Shown: positions 25,514-34,486 of the stretch, piece after piece
How the letters are laid out: each line of letters starts with the position of its first letter
How positions within the stretch are numbered: position 1 is the stretch's first letter
Assembly: GCA_041391665.1 (NCBI GenBank)
Contig: JAWKNO010000001.1
Span: 1,736,001-1,800,000 of the forward strand
Direction of reading: 5' to 3'
Length of the DNA: 64,000 nucleotides
Origin: Bacteroidia bacterium
GTDB lineage: Bacteria > Bacteroidota > Bacteroidia > J057
Position numbers and translations under genes: made by a program
The notes under the pieces: model-generated
Told to the model about the DNA's origin: nothing
The model's input: the letters and a program-made list of their open reading frames with translations, nothing else
Database searches by the model: none

Positions 25514-26773
25514 TTATACATCTACACCTTTCATCATTTTGTTCCAGTAGAGATAGGGAAGCCCATATTTTTTCAGCATCCAAAGGCGCCAATGCTCTTT
25601 GCTCGAATCAAAAACCAGCATTTGTTTGAGTTTGGGATCTGGAATGAAGTTGCTGTTGTAGTCAAATTCAGCCAATACCATTTTTCCATATCCAGTAACT
25701 AGAGGGCAAGACGAATATCCGTTGTATTGTTTTTCCCCTATCTGATTATGTTTCATCATTTGCAAAAGATTGTTGGTTACTATGGGAACCTGCTTTCTGA
25801 TGGCGGCTCCGGTTTTGGCTGTAGGGAGAGCCGCTACATCGCCTAACCCAAAAATATTGGGATAATTTTTGTGTTGCAGCGTATGAATGTCTACATCGAG
25901 CCAACCGGCGCTATTGGCAAGTACAGATTTTTGGACAAATAGAGGTGCAGTTTGTGGTGGTGCTATGTGGAGCATATCATAGGGGATCGTGATAATTGAA
26001 TCTCCGGTCATAACTTCTCCCAGCGGATTGCCTTCATTTACGACACATTGGTTTTCATCCGTGTGTACACTTTTGAAGGTGATAATTTTGTTGACAGGGT
26101 CAATTTTTGATGGTGCATAAAAAGGTTTAAAGTGAATGCCATAACGATCTATGACATGCATGAGGGTTTCTCTAATTTCCTTTACACCAAAGATTACTGA
26201 ACCGGGTGTAGCAAAAATCACATTCGTTTTGCTTTTTAGTCCATTTTTTTGAAAATAATCTGCTGCCAGGTAAGCGATTTTCTGCGGCGCCCCACCACAT
26301 TTGATGGGGGTAACGGGCTGAGTGAAAACAGCATTCCCCCCTTTAAAATTTTTTAGCACTTCCCAGGTATGCTGAGGATTCGTATAGTTGCTACAGACTA
26401 CACCTTCTCCCAGTGATTCCGTTAAACCTTCAATAAGGGATGTATCCATGACCAGACCGGGAGCAACAACCAGATAATCATAGGAAATATTTCCGTTGGC
26501 CTGAGTAGAAATCTGATTTTGTTCAGGCAAAAAACCAGTCGCTTTGTCTTGAATCCAATCAACACCTTCGGGAATCAGTGTTTTCATCGGGCGGGCTGTG
26601 TCCTCAAATTTAAATGTATTGGCACCTACCAGGGTCCATGCAGGTTGATAATAATGCGTTTCTGCGGGTTCTACTATGCCTATCTTTAGGCTGGAATCCA
26701 TTTTTTTCAACTTGGCGGCTGTCATGATTCCGGCGGTACCCCCACCGATAATCAGGATTTGGAAATGTTTCAT
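25514..26773 (-). CDS. sqr: Sulfide:quinone oxidoreductase (eukaryote-like type)
   Basis: 419 residues. N-terminal FAD fold LIIGGGTAGIMTAAKL; YQPAWTLVG near residue 45; PIKCGGAPQKIAYL with one redox Cys; NIFGLGDVAALPTAKTGAA; and a further CPLVTGYGK. These match the SQR group that includes mitochondrial SQOR rather than NDH-2. C-terminal amphipathic region (LPYLYWNKMMKG) for membrane contact. It oxidises sulfide to polysulfide or persulfide and reduces quinone, for detoxification or energy. A 16-bp AT palindrome lies 29 bases before the start codon and a good terminator follows, so it seems independently regulated. Confidence 0.85.
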   Translation of the reverse strand: MKHFQILIIGGGTAGIMTAAKLKKMDSSLKIGIVEPAETHYYQPAWTLVGANTFKFEDTARPMKTLIPEGVDWIQDKATGFLPEQNQISTQANGNISYDYLVVAPGLVMDTSLIEGLTESLGEGVVCSNYTNPQHTWEVLKNFKGGNAVFTQPVTPIKCGGAPQKIAYLAADYFQKNGLKSKTNVIFATPGSVIFGVKEIRETLMHVIDRYGIHFKPFYAPSKIDPVNKIITFKSVHTDENQCVVNEGNPLGEVMTGDSIITIPYDMLHIAPPQTAPLFVQKSVLANSAGWLDVDIHTLQHKNYPNIFGLGDVAALPTAKTGAAIRKQVPIVTNNLLQMMKHNQIGEKQYNGYSSCPLVTGYGKMVLAEFDYNSNFIPDPKLKQMLVFDSSKEHWRLWMLKKYGLPYLYWNKMMKGVDV

Positions 26774-26801
26774 ACGGGTAGTAATAGTGTTTAATTGAAA
26801 T

Positions 26802-26817
26802 ATTATAATATTATAAT
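26802..26817. promoter_or_regulatory. AT-rich 16-bp perfect palindrome upstream of sqr
   Basis: ATTATAATATTATAAT, 29-44 bases upstream of the sqr start, where an activator or repressor would act. AT-rich palindromes are bound by ArsR-type sulfide sensors in other bacteria, but the link here is inference. In AT-rich DNA chance is possible. Confidence 0.4.
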
Positions 26818-26875
26818 TAAATAAACCCTGAGAAAAATTCCAAATTTTGGGAAGGAACGCACAGCGGGAAGCAGG

Positions 26876-27721
26876 TTAAAAGGAAAAATCTAATATTATA
26901 GCGGCAGAAACCAGCCGGTCATTGTCAGGGCTTTGCTGGTTGTCAGGCAGCCATTGCTGTCCGTCAAGGAGATCATCTCCTACGAATAAATATTTCCCTT
27001 CGAAGCCCAGCGAAATCATATCCGAAAGGCTAAATCTAACCCCTCCGCCTACAACAAAACCCGTATTGATTATATAATTGCCAAACTGGCTACTATTGAT
27101 CTGATCGCGTTGTGCGAGGGTTTCATAGGAATTATCCAGCATTTCTTTAAGATCCAGCCGTGTGGTGGCAGGATCGGAAATATCTATATTTTCATATGTG
27201 TAGATCGCATTTGTAGATTCATTCCAGACATTGGTAGAAGTCTGGTAAAATTGAAAGCCCATACCAGCCAGTGCGTATAAGTCCCAGCCTTCGGCTCCTT
27301 CCTGGCTGAAAATCCGGTTGAGATTGATTTTGAAGAGAAAGTCCATCTCGTGGTATTTCATTTTATAATTGAGAAATACCTGGCTGGTGCTATCGTAAAA
27401 ATAGGTGGAATCGGATTCCCCGTTAAGGGCAGAATTGAAGCGAAACCCTCCGGTAGGTGAGACGTCCAGTCCGGAGGCAGACCCTGTGCGGTAGCCTACT
27501 CTGAAGTCAAGTGCCCGGGATACAGATTTTTGTACAAATAATCCGCCTTCGAAAGCAGGAAGATCTGTTTTCACATCGCCATTCACAACTGCTACGCCCA
27601 GATTTATGCCCAGAGACCAGTTTCCCTGACGAGGTTCTTTTACCCCATAGTATTGGGCGTGGAGTGGGAGCGTGGATGCCAGAAAAAAAATGGTTGTGTA
27701 TATCGTGGCGTATAATCGCAT
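26876..27721 (-). CDS. Outer membrane beta-barrel protein
   Basis: 281 residues from the ATG at 27721 (MRLYATIYTTIFFLAS); the frame continues upstream without conserved sequence. Signal peptide ending LPLHAQ, then alternating strands (WSLGINLGVAVVNGDV, ALDFRVGYRTGS) and a C-terminal strand ending AAIILDFSF with the terminal Phe that BAM recognises. Resembles OmpA/OprF-like eight-stranded barrels without a peptidoglycan-binding domain. Function unknown. Same strand as sqr, 102 bases upstream of... its stop lies 102 bases before the sqr start, so co-transcription into sqr is possible but sqr has its own putative operator. Confidence 0.8.
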   Translation of the reverse strand: MRLYATIYTTIFFLASTLPLHAQYYGVKEPRQGNWSLGINLGVAVVNGDVKTDLPAFEGGLFVQKSVSRALDFRVGYRTGSASGLDVSPTGGFRFNSALNGESDSTYFYDSTSQVFLNYKMKYHEMDFLFKINLNRIFSQEGAEGWDLYALAGMGFQFYQTSTNVWNESTNAIYTYENIDISDPATTRLDLKEMLDNSYETLAQRDQINSSQFGNYIINTGFVVGGGVRFSLSDMISLGFEGKYLFVGDDLLDGQQWLPDNQQSPDNDRLVSAAIILDFSF

Positions 27722-27931
27722 ATTCGAATATTTTGGTCTTCTGTGTAAATGTACACAGGTTTTGATAAAATTGAGAAGTAATTGAAATAAAAGAAAACAC
27801 ATGATTTATCCTGAATTTTGGAGATGAGGCAGGTATAAACCCCAGGAAAACCCCGGCCATGAAACCGAATACACGACCTTCGCCGATTACCCATACAACA
27901 TCTGAGGAAGCTCCGACGCTACCATAAAAAA

Positions 27932-27954
27932 AAGCCGCTGAAATTCAGCGGCTT
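27932..27954 (-). terminator. Terminator after the ompH cluster
   Basis: Stem AAGCCGCTGA/TCAGCGGCTT around a 3-base loop; on the minus strand it runs into seven T residues. It ends the uppS-bamA-ompH block about 40 bases after the last ompH stop. Confidence 0.85.
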
Positions 27955-27995
27955 CAAGAATGTAAATTTTGCAGTAAAAACTGACTAACAGAAGA

Positions 27996-28535
27996 TTATT
28001 GTCCTTCCGGAATTTTAATTCCAAGACGTGTCATCAGCTTCTGTGTAAGATCATGCTCTTCTGGTCCATGAAGGACGATAGATACACCCGAACCATCGAC
28101 AGTGTTGAGGATGTAATCATAACCTTCAGCGGTGGCAAGAGCCTTCAACTGAGTTTGCATCTTCGTTACAATCGGGTCCAGAAGATCCTGACGTTTTTTC
28201 ATCAGGTTTTCCTGAGCAGTTGCAGATTGCTTTTGAATTTCTTCATCCAGTTTGAGCAATTCTGCTTCACGGCTTTCTTTATCAGCTTGAGTAAGTTTTC
28301 CTTCCTGCTCCAGTTGAAGATATTCCGTATATTTTTGTTGGGCGTATTGCTGTTTTACCTGTAACTGCTCTCCCAGTTTTTTCTCGTATGTCTGGAGCGT
28401 TTGGTTCATGGTTTTGGTTTCTGGCATATATACGAGAATCATCTCAATATTTGCATACCCGATTTTCTGGGCGAAAGTGGTTCCCGTCAGCCCAAACCCA
28501 ACCAGAAGAATAATTGCTAATGTCTTCAGCCTCAT
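27996..28535 (-). CDS. OmpH/Skp-family periplasmic chaperone (third copy)
   Basis: 179 residues from the ATG at 28535 (MRLKTLAIILL). Signal peptide ending TTFAQ, then KIGYANIEMILVYMPETKTMN, the OmpH start, a long coiled coil (about 45-135, rich in K, E and Q) and the closing beta region (YDYILNTVDGSGV). Skp-type trimers hold unfolded outer-membrane proteins on the way to BAM. Third in a tandem of three paralogues downstream of bamA; more similar by eye to the second copy (shared MPETK-MNQ and LDYIL/YDYIL segments) than to the first. Confidence 0.9.
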   Translation of the reverse strand: MRLKTLAIILLVGFGLTGTTFAQKIGYANIEMILVYMPETKTMNQTLQTYEKKLGEQLQVKQQYAQQKYTEYLQLEQEGKLTQADKESREAELLKLDEEIQKQSATAQENLMKKRQDLLDPIVTKMQTQLKALATAEGYDYILNTVDGSGVSIVLHGPEEHDLTQKLMTRLGIKIPEGQ

Positions 28536-28664
28536 AGTTTTCAAGTTAAAAGTAGTCGAAGATATTCTTTGATGGCCGCAAAGGTACAAAGAAATATCAG
28601 TTTTTAATCAGGTTTTTATCAGGCAAAATGTATCTGCCTGATGAAGAACGGCAAGGAGCGGGAA

Positions 28665-29210
28665 TTATTTATTTCCGTCTGTAACTTCTGGAAGTTTGAT
28701 TCCCAGTTTATCGAGCAAATCTTTGGTGATATTGTCTTTATCCGGAGCCTGAAGCAGGACTGAGTTGCCATTAGTGGCAGAATTGAGGATATAATCCAGC
28801 TTTTTAGCTTCAGCAATTTCTTTAATGAACTTTTCGATTTTTTCGAGAATCGGAGCCATAAGGTCCTGTTGTTTCTGAATAAGTTTCTGTTCAGAATCGG
28901 CCTGGAGTTTCTGAAGTTCAGTCTGAAGTCTTCTGAGTTCATCTTCATCAGGTTTTAATTCTTCCTCAGAAGCACCTGCCGCTCCTTTTTCCTGATACTC
29001 CTGTAGCTTGAGTTGGAAATAGTCGTCCTTTGTTTTGAGGGATTGTCCCAGCTTTTGCTGATAGCTCTGAAGCTGTTGATTCATGGATTTTGTCTCAGGC
29101 ATCACAGAGAGTACAGCTTCCAGGTTTACATATCCAATGGTATGTTGTCCTGCGACAGTCCCACAGTAAAGAAGAAAAAGTCCGGTAATAATAAATAGTC
29201 GCTGATTCAT
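28665..29210 (-). CDS. OmpH/Skp-family periplasmic chaperone (second copy)
   Basis: 181 residues. Signal peptide ending TVAGQ, then HTIGYVNLEAVLSVMPETKSMNQQ, coiled coil about 40-140, and LDYILNSATNGNSVLL near the end. Same architecture as the flanking copies. 129 bases separate it from the third copy and 72 from the first; a hairpin lies in the latter gap, so expression of the copies may be graded. Confidence 0.9.
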   Translation of the reverse strand: MNQRLFIITGLFLLYCGTVAGQHTIGYVNLEAVLSVMPETKSMNQQLQSYQQKLGQSLKTKDDYFQLKLQEYQEKGAAGASEEELKPDEDELRRLQTELQKLQADSEQKLIQKQQDLMAPILEKIEKFIKEIAEAKKLDYILNSATNGNSVLLQAPDKDNITKDLLDKLGIKLPEVTDGNK

Positions 29211-29239
29211 TGTTTCGTTTATAGATTGATTTTTGAAGC

Positions 29240-29272
29240 AAAAGCCGAAAGTTCAATTGGCCTTCGGCTTTT
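29240..29272 (-). terminator. Hairpin between the first and second ompH copies
   Basis: AAAAGCCGAA (29240-29249) pairs with TTCGGCTTTT (29263-29272). On the minus strand the stem ends in TTTT, about 10 bases after the first ompH stop. Likely a partial terminator or mRNA-stabilising hairpin, because the next gene begins 30 bases on. Confidence 0.55.
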
Positions 29273-29282
29273 CCTTATCCAT

Positions 29283-29810
29283 TTAGTTATTGCCACCCTG
29301 GACAAAACCCAGCTCGGCAAGTACATCATTGCTCAGGTCGTAGGTAGAATTGGTATAAAGCCAGGTAACTTCTCCTGCTTTGTCGAATACCAGATCAAAA
29401 CGTTTTTGTTTGGCTATATTTTCGACCGCACGGAAAACCTTGTCCTGAATCGGCTTCACTTTGCTTTCCTGAAGGGTAAACAATTCCCCGCTATAGCCAA
29501 ATTTTTTTTCGCGATATTCTTTGGCTTCTCTTTCTGCCTGGAATATTTCGTCTTGTTTTTCCTGTTTTACATCTTCCGGCAAAAGCACTTCCTGAGCCTG
29601 ATAGTCGGCATACATCCGCTCAATCTCCTGGTATTTGGTTTCCAGTTCCTGTTGCCATTTCTGAGATACACGCTCTATTTCATCCTGCGCAGACTTATAT
29701 TCGGGTATTTTGCCCATGATAAATTCTGAATCTACGTAGGCTACTTTTTGTGCCAGACTCATTGAAGTAGCTGCAATGAGTATCAAAACGAGCGATAAGA
29801 CTTTTTTCAT
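29283..29810 (-). CDS. OmpH/Skp-family periplasmic chaperone (first copy, bamA-linked)
   Basis: 175 residues from the ATG at 29810 (MKKVLSLVLILIAATS). Signal peptide ending SMSLAQ, then KVAYVDSEFIMGKIPEYKSAQ, coiled coil about 40-120 and FDLVFDKAGEVTWLYTN. This is the copy in the conserved bamA-skp position. It is separated from bamA by 263 bases containing a hairpin, so it probably has its own promoter, though I saw no clean -7 element there. Confidence 0.92.
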   Translation of the reverse strand: MKKVLSLVLILIAATSMSLAQKVAYVDSEFIMGKIPEYKSAQDEIERVSQKWQQELETKYQEIERMYADYQAQEVLLPEDVKQEKQDEIFQAEREAKEYREKKFGYSGELFTLQESKVKPIQDKVFRAVENIAKQKRFDLVFDKAGEVTWLYTNSTYDLSNDVLAELGFVQGGNN

Positions 29811-30021
29811 AATTCTTTTTGTTTGATTGTACATAAGGGGATGGCTGTTTAAACGTTCCCGGTTATTTTAACGCAATTTATGTACAATTCACTGGTTCAT
29901 TGATAATCAACCCTTCACAGTTGATAACAAAATAAACACGGTCTTAACATTTTACAGCGCAAAATAGCTAAGATTGCGGCTCTCTGCAAATTCCGGGGCA
30001 TCATTAACGTTTTGGTAACAG

Positions 30022-30058
30022 TTTGCCGGATCCTACTTTAACAGTTGAATCCGGCAAA
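30022..30058 (-). terminator. Hairpin downstream of bamA
   Basis: TTTGCCGGAT (30022-30031) pairs perfectly with ATCCGGCAAA (30049-30058), loop 17 bases, starting 15 bases past the bamA stop on the minus strand. No strong T-tract follows, so it may attenuate rather than fully stop transcription. Confidence 0.55.
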
Positions 30059-30073
30059 ATTTATCTCAGTTGA

Positions 30074-32566
30074 TCAGAACTGCTGTCCGATAATAAAGTG
30101 GAACTGGCTTCGCTCGTCTTTATTGGTCTGGTCAAATCCATACCCCCAGTCAAGTCCCAACAGCCCGACCATCGGCAGCATTACCCTTACCCCTGCACCT
30201 GCGGCTCGTTTCAGGTTAAAAGGATTGTACGCTCTGAAGTTGTCAAATCCATTTCCTGCTTCAAGGAATGCGAGTACCCAAACCGGCGCAGACTGGTTGA
30301 GCGTAATCGGGTATCGAAGCTCCATAATGAAGCGGTTGTAGATCGGATACCCGTTTCCATTGTTGGTGATGGAGTTGTTGGGATAACCGCGCAGGGCGAT
30401 AATCTCACGACCATCCAATCCCCAGAAACCAGTACCAATCATACCTGATCCTCCCAGGAAGTATCTTTCAAACGGAGAGATGCCCAGTTTTTTATTGTAA
30501 GACCCAAGGTATGCGGCTTCAATTTTGGTGCTGAGTACCATATCTCCGAATATTCGGAAAAACCAGTTGCTGTTGAAGCGCCATTTATGATATTCAAGCA
30601 GGTTGTATTTCTGTCCGTCGGTCATTTCCGAATAATCTTTCTCTTTGCCAAAGCGTGACCAGGGTGGGGTAGCTTCTATAGAGAAAGACATAATAGAACC
30701 GCTTCGCGGGTAGATCGGCGCGTCCACGCTGCTTCGGTCAAATGACTGACGCAGGGTAATAATATTGATAAACGCCGTGTTTTCCCCTTCAAATCCCGGG
30801 AATACCTGGGCTGGTTGCAGGATGTCGTAATATTTGTAGCCAATGGATGTGCGGGAGGTGAAAAAGTCATCGGGGAACTTCAGCCTGCGGCCGTAATCAA
30901 TGGAAGTATTAAAAATACTGTTCCGGTAAGGGTCAAGTGAATTGATATTCTGATATACCAGATACGAACCATTGATACCGAGGGAATTGGGTTTTTTACC
31001 ACCGAGCCACGGCTCAATAAAGGAAACCGAGAAGTTTTTATACCCAACCCCATTCATCTGGAAGGCGAGGCTGAGACGCTGTCCATCACCAGATGGCACT
31101 GGCCGCCAGGCGCCCGGCTCAAAAATGCGGCGAGAGGAGAAGTTGTTAAATGCCAGCTGAACCGTGCCTACAAAACCACCGGCAATAACATCACCTCTGG
31201 AGTTGCGGATACGTCCACCCCAGCCACCCTGAAGCTGAAGCTGGTCAGAAGGTCGTTCTTCTACCGTATATTTTATATCAACTGTGCCGGTATTCTGGTT
31301 GGGAATGGGGACTACGCCGAGTTTTTCCTGATCAAAATAGTTGAGTGCAAGGATTTCCCGCTGGCTGCGGATGATATCCGATCTGCTAAATTTGGCACCG
31401 GGCGAGGTGCGAAGCTCACGGCGAATAACAAAATCACTGGTTTTGGTATTGCCTTCAATGATAATCTTGCGGATTGTCGCCTGGGGCCCTTCCGACATGC
31501 GCATTTCGAGGTCAATGGAATCGCCTTCTACGAGTACTTCGACCGGGACAAGGTTAAAAAACAGGTATCCGTCGTCGAGGTAAAGCGAACTGAGGTCAGC
31601 GCCATTGGGATCACCAAAAAGTTTGGATTGAATTTTGGAGCTGCTGTAAACATCGCCCTTTTTGATGCCGAGTGCTGAAGCGAGGAATTCCGAATTGTAT
31701 TTATAGTTACCAGACCACTCAATATTGCGGTGATAGTACTTAATACCTTCGTAAACATTTATTTCCACAATCAGTTTTCCTTCTTTGTTGAAGTACGCGG
31801 TATCTGATTCTACCAGTGCATCGCGATAACCCGCATCGTTGTAGGCTTTGATCAGGCCATCGTGCGCTTCTTCAAACTGTTTGGGCACATATTTGGATCT
31901 TGCCCAGATTCTCCACCAGGCTTTTTCATTGACTTTTTTGAGTTTGGCTTTAACTTTTTTGTCAGTGAAAGCAGTATTGCCATTGACGATAAGTTCTTCA
32001 ATTTTGACGCGGGATCCTTTATCTACTTTAATATTTACCGTAACACCATTTTTGAGAATTTTATCTGGTTCGGCCTGAATGTCAACAGCGATATTGTAGA
32101 AACCTTTTTCCACATAAAAATTGCGGATGACCCTTTCTGCCGATTTCTCTTTGGATTCGGTGAGGATGGTCCCACGGATGAAGTTGATTTTTTCACGAAG
32201 GTCATCGGCCTGAGCTTTGGAAATACCTTCGAAAGAAAACTGAGAGATTCGTGGTCGTTCTTTTACTTCAATCACAAGGAAGATGGTATTCCCGGTGATG
32301 TTATCTACCCGTATTCGGACATCGGAGAATATATTCTCTTTCCAGAGTCGTTTGATGACATCAGAGACCTGAAGTCCGGGAACGGTAATGGCTTCCCCGA
32401 TTTTCAGGCCGCTAAGGCTGACAATGGCATTTTTGTCGCTATACTCTGCACCTTCAACCTCTAGTCCGGCGAGGATATAGGTTTGCGGATTGTCGTAGTC
32501 AAATTGTGCCTTCGCCAATGGAAGAAACAAAAAGGCTATAAAGCCCAGAACAAACAGTTTTTTCAT
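30074..32566 (-). CDS. bamA: Outer membrane protein assembly factor BamA
   Basis: 830 residues. Signal peptide to residue 20 (LPLAKAQ). About five POTRA domains cover about 25-430 (for example GLKIGEAITVPGLQVSDVIKR cut here to its key GLKIGE start, VIEVKERPRI, KVDKGSRVKIEEL, MSEGPQATIRKI), then the 16-strand barrel with GGSGMIGTGFWGLDGREIIALRGY-type region near 720 and a C-terminal strand ending HFIIGQQF. It inserts beta-barrel proteins into the outer membrane. It starts within the uppS stop codon (TGATG), indicating translational coupling, and is followed by ompH/skp genes as in most Bacteroidota. Confidence 0.95.
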   Translation of the reverse strand: MKKLFVLGFIAFLFLPLAKAQFDYDNPQTYILAGLEVEGAEYSDKNAIVSLSGLKIGEAITVPGLQVSDVIKRLWKENIFSDVRIRVDNITGNTIFLVIEVKERPRISQFSFEGISKAQADDLREKINFIRGTILTESKEKSAERVIRNFYVEKGFYNIAVDIQAEPDKILKNGVTVNIKVDKGSRVKIEELIVNGNTAFTDKKVKAKLKKVNEKAWWRIWARSKYVPKQFEEAHDGLIKAYNDAGYRDALVESDTAYFNKEGKLIVEINVYEGIKYYHRNIEWSGNYKYNSEFLASALGIKKGDVYSSSKIQSKLFGDPNGADLSSLYLDDGYLFFNLVPVEVLVEGDSIDLEMRMSEGPQATIRKIIIEGNTKTSDFVIRRELRTSPGAKFSRSDIIRSQREILALNYFDQEKLGVVPIPNQNTGTVDIKYTVEERPSDQLQLQGGWGGRIRNSRGDVIAGGFVGTVQLAFNNFSSRRIFEPGAWRPVPSGDGQRLSLAFQMNGVGYKNFSVSFIEPWLGGKKPNSLGINGSYLVYQNINSLDPYRNSIFNTSIDYGRRLKFPDDFFTSRTSIGYKYYDILQPAQVFPGFEGENTAFINIITLRQSFDRSSVDAPIYPRSGSIMSFSIEATPPWSRFGKEKDYSEMTDGQKYNLLEYHKWRFNSNWFFRIFGDMVLSTKIEAAYLGSYNKKLGISPFERYFLGGSGMIGTGFWGLDGREIIALRGYPNNSITNNGNGYPIYNRFIMELRYPITLNQSAPVWVLAFLEAGNGFDNFRAYNPFNLKRAAGAGVRVMLPMVGLLGLDWGYGFDQTNKDERSQFHFIIGQQF

Positions 32567-33312
32567 CAGTTACTTTGAATTTGTTCACTAATCTTGCCGA
32601 ATCTTCTTTCTCTTCCCTGAAAGTCTGCAATCGCTTCATAGAGGTCTTCCCTTCGGAAGTCTGGCCAGAGTTTTTCGGTAAAAAATATCTCCGAATAGGC
32701 GATTTCCCATAAAAGAAAATTGCTGATCCGGTATTCTCCGGAAGTGCGGATGAGTAATTCAGGATCGGGAATACCGGCCGTACTCAGCGATTGATGGATA
32801 ACCAGGTCGTTGATATCCTCAGGCTGTAGCTCTCCTTTTTTGACTGCTTCCGCAATCTTTTTTACAGCATCCGTGATATCTGTCCTCGATCCGTAACTCA
32901 GTGCCAGCGTGAGCGTCATCCGCTGGTTGGCGGCTGTGATTTTCATCGCTTCTGAAAGCATTTGCTGGCAGTTTCCGGGAAGCCGGTGAATATGGCCGAT
33001 GGCGTTGAGCCTGACATTATTGTCAATCAGCGTCGGGGTTTCTGCCTGGATGGTTTTCATCAGCAATTGCATCAGCGCAGTCACTTCAGTTTTCGGGCGA
33101 TTCCAGTTTTCAGTAGAAAATGCAAATAACGTAAGAAACTCAATTCCCAGCTCTGCTGCTGCTTCGGTTGTATCCCGCACAGCTTTAATGGCCGATTTAT
33201 GTCCGAAAACCCGGGCATTTCCTTTGGTCCTTGCCCATCTTCCATTCCCATCCATAATAATTGCAATATGTTTGGGAAGATTATTCGGATCGATCTGTTC
33301 CTTAAAGCTCAT
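32566..33312 (-). CDS. uppS: Isoprenyl (undecaprenyl) diphosphate synthase
   Basis: 248 residues from the ATG at 33312 (MSFKEQIDPNNLPKH); the upstream in-frame extension to 33378 is not conserved. HIAIIMDGNGRWA holds the catalytic Asp21 and the diphosphate-binding Arg/Trp; FSTENWNRP and the SGEYRISNFLLWEIAYSE region complete the cis-prenyltransferase signature. It makes the C55 lipid carrier for peptidoglycan and surface glycans in the cytoplasm. Its stop overlaps the bamA start by one base. Confidence 0.96.
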   Translation of the reverse strand: MSFKEQIDPNNLPKHIAIIMDGNGRWARTKGNARVFGHKSAIKAVRDTTEAAAELGIEFLTLFAFSTENWNRPKTEVTALMQLLMKTIQAETPTLIDNNVRLNAIGHIHRLPGNCQQMLSEAMKITAANQRMTLTLALSYGSRTDITDAVKKIAEAVKKGELQPEDINDLVIHQSLSTAGIPDPELLIRTSGEYRISNFLLWEIAYSEIFFTEKLWPDFRREDLYEAIADFQGRERRFGKISEQIQSN

Positions 33313-33384
33313 GAAAGAATGTATCGGCTTAATGTAGTTGAATAACGAGATAATTTTCAGGCAGTTGCCCGAATTCAAGCGCTA

Positions 33385-33392
33385 CAAAGCTA
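33385..33392 (-). promoter_or_regulatory. Probable -7 element for uppS-bamA
   Basis: Minus strand TAGCTTTG, 72 bases before the uppS start. No good TTG at the right distance upstream. A promoter is expected here because the previous transcript ends at the terminator at 33474-33517. Confidence 0.4.
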
Positions 33393-33473
33393 ATAAATTG
33401 CCTCCGGCAGAAAAAGGAATATTTCTTCTCTTCGACAATAAGAGGAAATTGGCGCATGAAAGGTTGCATGAAA

Positions 33474-33517
33474 CAAAAAAAGAGGTTTATCTGAAACCAG
33501 ATAAACCTCTGTGTTTT
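33474..33517 (-). terminator. Strong bidirectional terminator after the DUF6089 gene
   Basis: Perfect 13-bp stem AGAGGTTTATCTG/CAGATAAACCTCT (33481-33510) with loop AAAC, flanked by A residues on the left and a run of seven T on the right, so it can work on both strands. It lies 31 bases past the DUF6089 stop. Confidence 0.92.
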
Positions 33518-33541
33518 TTTGGGGGGAAATGGCCCAATAGC

Positions 33542-34390
33542 TTAGAATTGAGGGCATTTCACCCAGTCGAGGATATAGTTGACTCTGACAATGGTAAAGA
33601 TATACCAGTCGGTCTGGGTGCGATCACCTCTGATTCCGTTGACGTTTGCTGCTCCGTCAGGATAGGTAGCGAGATCTATTCTGTCAGAAAGCAAGGCAGC
33701 GGTTGGGTTTTGAGCCCTTAGTTCCTCCAGATCCGGGTACAATCCGCTTACGTCGTCAAGATAATCTGTAAATGTTTTTCTGAAGCCGGTCTCAAGTTCC
33801 AGATCCAGATTTTTGGAGATGGCAAAACGCACGCCGGCACCCAGAGGCACAGCAAACTGTGTGAGCGCATAGGGGGTCGGGTACCGACCATCGGGATTAG
33901 GGAGAAACTGGCCTTCTGTACCCATAGGCTGGAGGTCATACCACCGTCCATTGAGTTGAGCCTGTGGATTAAACGTAAAAACAGATGCACCGCCAAAAAC
34001 ATAGGGCGTATAGATCGGCCGGTAGGCATAGTTTCGGTCTGTCGGCACAAAATCAAATACAACCTGGAAGCTGGCTTCGGTAATTGGCGTACGGAAGCTC
34101 AGGTTTCTCCGGTTACGCTGGAGATTATTGGAGGAAGCATCGGTAGCATTGGCATAACCTCTGTAAAAACCCAGCCGGGCACTCATAAAGGGGTTAAACC
34201 TGTAAGACCCGTCAATTCCTACTCCAACCTTCGTAAATTTGAAAGTCAGGTCATCGTCGAGATCGCCGAGATAGTTGGTTGCGCCGGCAGCTACGCCTAC
34301 ACGAAAGTACCCGTACCGAAACTGAGCGGACAGGTTGGTGGCAATAAAGAGCGCCAGTGAGGTAACAAAAATTAACTTCAGATCCTTCAT
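33542..34390 (-). CDS. DUF6089-type outer membrane beta-barrel protein
   Basis: 282 residues from the ATG at 34390 (MKDLKLIFVTSLALF). Signal peptide ending TNLSAQ, then FRYGYFRVGVAAGATNYLGDLDDD, the GxxNYxGDL start that marks this Bacteroidota family, followed by barrel strands. A Tyr/Pro-rich segment (about 120-165) lies between strands. Families like this sit next to uppS-bamA in many Bacteroidota, suggesting an envelope-assembly role, but the function is unknown. Own promoter (34454-34486) and terminator. Confidence 0.82.
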   Translation of the reverse strand: MKDLKLIFVTSLALFIATNLSAQFRYGYFRVGVAAGATNYLGDLDDDLTFKFTKVGVGIDGSYRFNPFMSARLGFYRGYANATDASSNNLQRNRRNLSFRTPITEASFQVVFDFVPTDRNYAYRPIYTPYVFGGASVFTFNPQAQLNGRWYDLQPMGTEGQFLPNPDGRYPTPYALTQFAVPLGAGVRFAISKNLDLELETGFRKTFTDYLDDVSGLYPDLEELRAQNPTAALLSDRIDLATYPDGAANVNGIRGDRTQTDWYIFTIVRVNYILDWVKCPQF

Positions 34391-34453
34391 GCGAAGTTTT
34401 GATTTATCCGGTGAATGGTGATAACAACAGTAACTTTTTTTATGCCGGGCGTC

Positions 34454-34486
34454 CAAAGTTAATTATATGTACATGGATTTTCCAAA
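34454..34486 (-). promoter_or_regulatory. Promoter for the DUF6089 gene
   Basis: Minus strand TTTG (34486-34483), 21-base spacer, TAACTTTG (34461-34454), 63 bases before the start codon. The spacer is slightly longer than usual. Confidence 0.55.

Noticed and set aside
22884..26773. One redox operon of NDH-2, ferredoxin-type reductase and SQR
   Set aside because: The genes are on alternating strands with separate promoters or terminators; only proximity links them.
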